From Comamonas serinivorans (GTDB lineage: Bacteria > Pseudomonadota > Gammaproteobacteria > Burkholderiales > Burkholderiaceae_C): 64,000 bases of DNA. Every line of letters begins with the position of its first letter. Positions within the stretch are counted from its first letter, which is position 1. The translations under genes were made by a program, and so were the position numbers. Where the stretch lies: contig NZ_CP021455.1 of NCBI RefSeq assembly GCF_002158865.1, positions 3,100,001 to 3,164,000 on the forward strand. Direction: 5' to 3'. Positions 59,847 to 64,000 of this stretch are shown piece after piece. Under the pieces are notes generated by a model that saw only the letters and a list, made by a program, of their open reading frames with translations, did no database searches and was not told the origin of the DNA.

Positions 59847-60054
59847 TCAGGCTACTAATGCGAATGCCTCAGCGGAGGTTCTCATGTTCAGCGCCTGATG
59901 CGGGCGCCGGTGGTTGTAGAAGTGGATCCAGTCGCCGATCAGGCGGCTGGCGTGCTGCAGCGATTCGAAGCGGTGGCGGTGCACGCATTGCTCCTTGAGC
60001 GTGCGGATCACCCGCTCGACCAGGCCGCTCTGCTCGGGACTGTGCGGCGTGATT
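59847..60054 (-). pseudogene. IS3-family transposase, C-terminal fragment
   Basis: The minus strand encodes about 67 codons from ITPHSPEQSGLVERVIRTLK through FYNHRRPHQAL to the stop at 59847, the end of the IS3 integrase core (DDE domain region around the final Glu). Everything upstream is missing: a stop codon and unrelated DNA directly precede ITPHSP. No inverted terminal repeat is recognisable. Confidence 0.85.
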
Positions 60055-60204
60055 CACAAGCCTGTAAGACGCCCATTGGAACAAAGATGATGGTGCGACT
60101 CGACCTCACGCTTGCTGCGTCGTCTTCCACCACCCGCGGCCAGCAGGAGAATCACCCCAGCCACGCCTACTGAGCGCCAGCAGCCGCTCAGATCGCGTCC
60201 ACGC

Positions 60205-60350
60205 TGCGTAACCGGACATCTCCCACGAGGCCAGGACCACATAGGCCGACGCGATCTCCTCGGGCTGGGCCGCCCACTTGCCCGCTTCATGTCTTTGTCC
60301 TTGCCGAACTGAGCCAGCTTCTTGGCCGGCAAATCTGCGCGGATGCGCCG
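60205..60350 (-). pseudogene. SDR oxidoreductase gene, C-terminal fragment
   Basis: The minus strand encodes LPAKKLAQFGKDKDMKRA and then, in another frame, QPEEIASAYVVLAS, the conserved C-terminal block of short-chain dehydrogenases (usually GRAGQPEEIA-YVFLAS). A few extra bases break the frame and the rest is gone. It touches the 3' end of the peptide ABC operon. Confidence 0.7.
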
Positions 60351-60361
60351 GCCAGCCAGGG

Positions 60362-61339
60362 TCACGCCGGCAGGGGGTGGTGGCAGGCCACCAGACGCCC
60401 GGGAGCCTGCGGCAGCTCCCGCAACTCCGGCACCTCGCTGCGGCAACGTTCACTGGCCTGGGGGCAGCGTGTGTGGAAGCGGCACCCCGAGGGCACGTTG
60501 AGCGGTGATGGCATGTCCTGGCTGCTGGGCTTCAGACCGCCCTCGGGACGCGCTTCGACGGTGGGAATCGCCGCCAGCAGGATGGCGGTGTAAGGGTGCA
60601 GTGGCGCGTCGTACAGGCGCGCCGTGTCGCCCAACTCGCACACGCGCCCCAGGTACAGCACCATGACGCGGTCGCTGATGTTGCGCACCACCCCCAGGTC
60701 ATGGGAGATGAACAGCATGCTGGTGCCGAGCTCGGCCTTCAGATCTTCCAGCAGGTTCAACACCTGCGCCTGCACCGACACATCGAGCGCGCTCACGGCT
60801 TCATCGCAGATGAGCAGCTGCGGCCGCCCCACCAGCGCCCGGGCGATGCTGACGCGCTGACACTGCCCGCCCGACAGCTCACGCGGCCTGCGCCGGCCAT
60901 ACACCTCGGGGGCCAGTCCCACGCGGGTCAGCATGTCGTTCGCCTGCTCGATCTGGCGATCCATGGGCTCCCGCGTCAACAGCGGCGTGCGCACGGCATC
61001 CAGGATGCTGTGGCTGGGATTGAGCGACGCCAGCGGGTCCTGAAACACCATCTGCACACGCGACCGCAAAGGCCCGAGGCCTGCGCCCTTCAGCTGCGTG
61101 ATGTCGTCGCCGGCCAGCGTCATCTGCCCGGCCTGCACCGGCGTGAGCCGAACCATGCACTTGGCCAACGTGGACTTGCCGGATCCCGACTCGCCCACCA
61201 GCCCCAGGGTTTCGCCCTGCAACAGGTCGAACGTGACCCTATGCAGGGCATCGACACGCTGGCCACTGGCCGCGATGTAGCTGCAGCACAGGTTCTGTGC
61301 GCGGAACAGCGCGGGGGGCAATGGCGCGGCGTCAGTCAT
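60362..61339 (-). CDS. Peptide/nickel-type ABC transporter ATPase (DppF/OppF-like)
   Basis: A 325-residue ATPase of the oligopeptide importer class. Walker A is GESGSGKSTLAK, the Q-loop MVFQDPLASLNPSHSI, the signature LSGGQCQRVSIARALV, and Walker B LLICDEAVSALDVSVQ. The oligo_HPY C-terminal region (about 240-325) includes YTAILLAAIP and the cysteines of SGCRFHTRCP that in relatives bind a [4Fe-4S] cluster. It overlaps the upstream ATPase gene by 8 bases. It is last in the operon. Confidence 0.9.
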   Translation of the reverse strand: MTDAAPLPPALFRAQNLCCSYIAASGQRVDALHRVTFDLLQGETLGLVGESGSGKSTLAKCMVRLTPVQAGQMTLAGDDITQLKGAGLGPLRSRVQMVFQDPLASLNPSHSILDAVRTPLLTREPMDRQIEQANDMLTRVGLAPEVYGRRRPRELSGGQCQRVSIARALVGRPQLLICDEAVSALDVSVQAQVLNLLEDLKAELGTSMLFISHDLGVVRNISDRVMVLYLGRVCELGDTARLYDAPLHPYTAILLAAIPTVEARPEGGLKPSSQDMPSPLNVPSGCRFHTRCPQASERCRSEVPELRELPQAPGRLVACHHPLPA

Positions 61340-62330
61340 GGCATTCTTGAGTCGAGGTGATGGGCAACCAGCAGCGGTAACCACTGCGGGCGGAGATGTC
61401 CTGCCAGGGCGGTGCCTCGAGGCAGGCCGCCCGCGCGCAGTCGCAGCGCGCCTGAAAGCGGCAACCTGTCGGCAGCTGGTCCAGCTTAGGCGGTGCCCCC
61501 GAAATGGCGGCCAGCCGCGCATGGATGGGACCGTCCAGCCGCGGCACAGACTGCAGCAGCTTGCGCGTGTAGGGCATGTTTGGTGAGGAGATCACTTCGT
61601 CAACCGTTCCTCGTTCAACGACTTGACCGGCATACATCACCACCACGTCGTCGCAGACTTCCCGCACCAAGCCGAGGTTGTGGGTGATGAAGACCATGGC
61701 CATGCCCAGGCGACCCTGCAAGTCGCGCAGCAGGTCGATGACCTGGGCTTGCACGGTCACATCCAGCGCCGTGGTCGGCTCATCGGCGATCAGCACCGCG
61801 GGACGGCAGGCCAGCGCAATCGCGATGACCACACGCTGCCGCATGCCCCCCGACAGGCGATGCGGGTACTCCCGCAGGCGGGCTACTGGATCGGGGATGC
61901 CCACTTGCGCCAGCAACTCGCTGGCGTGCGCCAAGGCTTGCGCACGGCTCAGCGACTGGTGTTGGCGGAGCACCTGCACCAGGTGCTCACCCACCGTCAG
62001 CACCGGGTTCAACGAGGTCATCGGATCCTGAAAAACCATGGCCACCTCGCGCCCGCGCACGGCGCGCCAATCCGCTGGGCGCGCATGGCTCAGGTCGCGG
62101 CCATTCAGGTGAATCTGGCCTTCGACGTGGGCCGTGGGCAACTCATGCGTCAACCCGAGGAGGGTGCGCGCCAGCACCGACTTGCCCGAACCCGACTCGC
62201 CGACGATGCCCAGCGTCTTGCCGGGCGCCAGGGTGAGGCTGACCTGATCCAGCACCTGGACTAGGCCTGCATGCGATGCGAAACGAACGCTGAGCTGGTC
62301 AACCGCCAGGGCCATGTTGGCATTGCTCAT
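61332..62330 (-). CDS. Peptide/nickel-type ABC transporter ATPase (DppD/OppD-like)
   Basis: A 332-residue ATPase with Walker A GESGSGKSVLAR, the Q-loop VAMVFQDPMTSLNPVLTV, signature LSGGMRQRVVIAIALA and Walker B VLIADEPTTALDVTVQ. The C-terminal oligo_HPY region has a GCRFQARCDCARAACL cysteine motif. It pairs with the DppF-like subunit to power import. It overlaps the permease gene by ATGA. Confidence 0.9.
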   Translation of the reverse strand: MSNANMALAVDQLSVRFASHAGLVQVLDQVSLTLAPGKTLGIVGESGSGKSVLARTLLGLTHELPTAHVEGQIHLNGRDLSHARPADWRAVRGREVAMVFQDPMTSLNPVLTVGEHLVQVLRQHQSLSRAQALAHASELLAQVGIPDPVARLREYPHRLSGGMRQRVVIAIALACRPAVLIADEPTTALDVTVQAQVIDLLRDLQGRLGMAMVFITHNLGLVREVCDDVVVMYAGQVVERGTVDEVISSPNMPYTRKLLQSVPRLDGPIHARLAAISGAPPKLDQLPTGCRFQARCDCARAACLEAPPWQDISARSGYRCWLPITSTQECHD

Positions 62331-63136
62331 CGCCGAGCTCCTTCCGAACCTGCGTTGAAGCGCTCGCCCACGATGTTGATGGCGAAAATGGTGAGGAAAA
62401 GCACCAGCCCTGGGAAGAACACCGCGTGGGGCGCATCGAGGATGCGTGCCTGTTCGGCCGCCATCATGCCGCCCAGGGTGGGCACGGACGGCGGCATGCC
62501 CAGCCCCAGGTAGCTCAGGCCGGCTTCGGCCAGCGCCCCGATGCCCAGCAGCAGGAAGGCATAGGCGAGCAGCACCGGCAGCACGTTGGGCATCAGTTCG
62601 CGCGTGATGATCCGGTGGTGCGACAGGCCCGCGACCTTGGCGGCGGCCACGAAGTCCAACCGTGCGAAACGCAGCGTGGACGCCCGGGCAATGCGGGTGA
62701 TGCTGGGCACAAAGACCAGCGCCAGCGACGCGATGATCTTGATCAGCATGTTCCCCGGGTAGGCCACCAGCGCCACGATCAGCACCAGCGGCGGAAACGC
62801 CAGCAGCACATTCAGGCCCAGGCTCAGGCCGCGGTCGTACCAGCCGCCGATGTAACCCGCGCTGATCCCGAGGCAGGTGCCGATAACCAGCGCCAAGCCC
62901 ACAGAGGCAAAGCTGACCAGGAAGGTGAGCCGCAGCCCATGCACCGTGCGCGCAAGGATGTCCCGCCCCAGCGAGTCGGCCCCCAGCCAGTGGCTGCCGC
63001 TGGGCCCGGCCAGCATGTTGTTGAGGTCCTGCGCATCGGGAGAAGGCAGGGGCAAACCGTCCGCCAGCAGCGACAACAGCGCCATCAGCGCCAGCCAGGC
63101 CACCGAGAATTTGAACGCAAGGGAATGGTGTGGCAT
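62327..63136 (-). CDS. Peptide/nickel-type ABC transporter permease (DppC-like)
   Basis: A 269-residue permease with about six helices. It begins MPHHSLAFKFSVAWLALMAL, then the periplasmic segment HWLGADSLGRDILARTVHGL typical of DppC/OppC. The EAA loop region FVAAAKVAGLSHHRIITREL contacts the ATPases. The ATG at 63136 follows the upstream permease stop by 11 bases. Confidence 0.9.
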   Translation of the reverse strand: MPHHSLAFKFSVAWLALMALLSLLADGLPLPSPDAQDLNNMLAGPSGSHWLGADSLGRDILARTVHGLRLTFLVSFASVGLALVIGTCLGISAGYIGGWYDRGLSLGLNVLLAFPPLVLIVALVAYPGNMLIKIIASLALVFVPSITRIARASTLRFARLDFVAAAKVAGLSHHRIITRELMPNVLPVLLAYAFLLLGIGALAEAGLSYLGLGMPPSVPTLGGMMAAEQARILDAPHAVFFPGLVLFLTIFAINIVGERFNAGSEGARR

Positions 63137-63147
63137 GCCGGGCCCTC

Positions 63148-64000
63148 TCAGTGCTTGAGCCGCGGATCGACCCACGCGTACAGCCAGTCGGTCAGCGTGT
63201 TGATCAGGATGAAGGCCACCGCCACGAACAGCACGATGGCCTGGGTCAGCAAGTACTCCTGCTGGAAGATCGATTCGACGAGCAGCAGGCCCACGCCGGG
63301 CAGCACGAACATGGTTTCAATGATGAGCGCCCCGCCCATCAGCCGCCCCATGTTCAGGCCCACCAGCGTGATCAGGCTCAGCGACGACGGACGCAGAGCA
63401 TGCTGAAACAGTGTTCGGCTCAGCGACAGGCCCATGCCCTTGGCCAACAGGATGAAGTTCTGCTGCAGCGTGGTCAACATCTCGCTGCGCAGCAGCCGCA
63501 TGTAGACCGGCACCTCCATCAGGGCCAGCGTGGTCACGGGCAGCACCATGTGACGCAGGTTGGCCCACAAACCATCGCTGAGCGGCGCGTAGCCGTTGCT
63601 GGGCAGCAGCGGCACCTTCAAGGCCACGGCATAGACCAGCAGCAAGGCGAACACGAAGGTGGGCATGGACAGCAACGCCAACGACACCGAGAGGCTCAGG
63701 CGGTCGAACACCGAGCCCGCCTTGTAGGCCGTCCACACCCCCAGCGGAATGGCGATCGCCAGGGCCAGCAATTGGGTCAGCAGGATCAGCTCCAGCGTGA
63801 CGGGCACGCGCGCGAGGATCATGTCGCTGATCGCTTCCCCAGAGTTGAAGGTCTGCCCCAGATCACCCTGCATCACCTTGCCGAGCCAAGTGCCGTACTG
63901 CCGAGGCAGGGGTTGATCCAGTCCCAGCTCCTTGCGCAACTCGGCCGATCGCTCGGGCGTTGCCGAGTCGCCCAGCAAGGTGGTGGCCACATCGCCCGGC
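63148..64000 (-). CDS. Peptide/nickel-type ABC transporter permease (DppB-like), start beyond window
   Basis: At least 284 codons of a DppB-type permease. The N-terminus lies right of the window: the frame is open to the edge and begins within PGDVATTLLGD, the conserved loop after the first helix. It has LGKVMQGDLGQTFNSGE and an EAA-like FILLAKGMGLSLSRTLFQ. Forms the channel with the DppC-like permease. The substrate-binding protein gene is expected upstream, outside the window. Confidence 0.88.
   Translation of the reverse strand, partial: PGDVATTLLGDSATPERSAELRKELGLDQPLPRQYGTWLGKVMQGDLGQTFNSGEAISDMILARVPVTLELILLTQLLALAIAIPLGVWTAYKAGSVFDRLSLSVSLALLSMPTFVFALLLVYAVALKVPLLPSNGYAPLSDGLWANLRHMVLPVTTLALMEVPVYMRLLRSEMLTTLQQNFILLAKGMGLSLSRTLFQHALRPSSLSLITLVGLNMGRLMGGALIIETMFVLPGVGLLLVESIFQQEYLLTQAIVLFVAVAFILINTLTDWLYAWVDPRLKH

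Noticed and set aside
59565..64000. Genomic island integrated at tRNA-Ser
   Set aside because: I found no integrase gene and no repeat of the tRNA 3' end downstream within the window.

Overview
The window is G+C-rich chromosomal DNA from a betaproteobacterium, most likely Burkholderiales of the Comamonadaceae type. The evidence is the isc operon layout (iscR-iscS-iscU-iscA-hscB-hscA-fdx), strong G/C third-position codon use, cydDC divergent from cydABX, and the ectoine and 5-oxoproline gene sets. I see no phage, CRISPR array or complete insertion sequence. Most genes are intact, with unusually roomy intergenic regions between them.

Layout. 0-3 kb: end of an M23 peptidase gene, an MFS exporter, a YqcC-family gene and two identical tRNA-Val(CAC) genes. 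3-10 kb: an IscR-controlled Fe-S assembly operon ending in dnaQ, with an extra Cys-rich 78-residue gene between iscA and hscB. 10-17 kb: phosphoesterase, SlyD-type FKBP, MltB-type lytic transglycosylase, EamA exporter, and an orphan ketosynthase-ACP-PAP2 group. 17-21.5 kb: cobalamin genes (ABC ATPase, cobO, bluB, cbiB). 22-28 kb: DUF1232 gene, coaBC, GST, dut, a glycine-zipper lipoprotein and pgsA, with two decayed gene fragments between them. 28-35 kb: cytochrome bd locus (cydDC and cydABX, divergent, with an FNR/ANR-type box between). 35-42 kb: ectABCD-ehuBCDA, for making ectoine and hydroxyectoine and importing them. 42-49 kb: the 5-oxoprolinase set (NRAMP-like transporter, pxpA, DUF1445, fused pxpB-pxpC, biotin carboxylase with BCCP domain). 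50-60 kb: a NarL-type two-component pair, argA, dcd, an IPTL-CTERM-like surface protein, a VOC protein, tilS, lysC and tRNA-Ser(GCT). 60-64 kb: IS3 and SDR gene scars, then a DppBCDF-type peptide ABC operon running off the right edge.

The most striking unexplained feature is a dispersed 50-bp element. I count 20 copies with intact GTAT and ATAC ends and one degenerate copy. In 19 of the 20 the distance from the G of GTAT to the C of ATAC is exactly 46 bases, although the interior varies widely. Most copies are imperfect hairpins in intergenic DNA, and several lie within about 20 bases of a stop codon. One sits inside the isc operon. Two lie in frame inside coding sequence, at the equivalent membrane-domain/ATPase linker of the paralogous cydC and cydD genes. 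The window also carries short tandem repeats translated as C-terminal tails (BtuD-like ATPase, CydD) and decayed fragments of a urease beta gene, an IPTL-CTERM paralogue, an IS3 transposase and an SDR gene.
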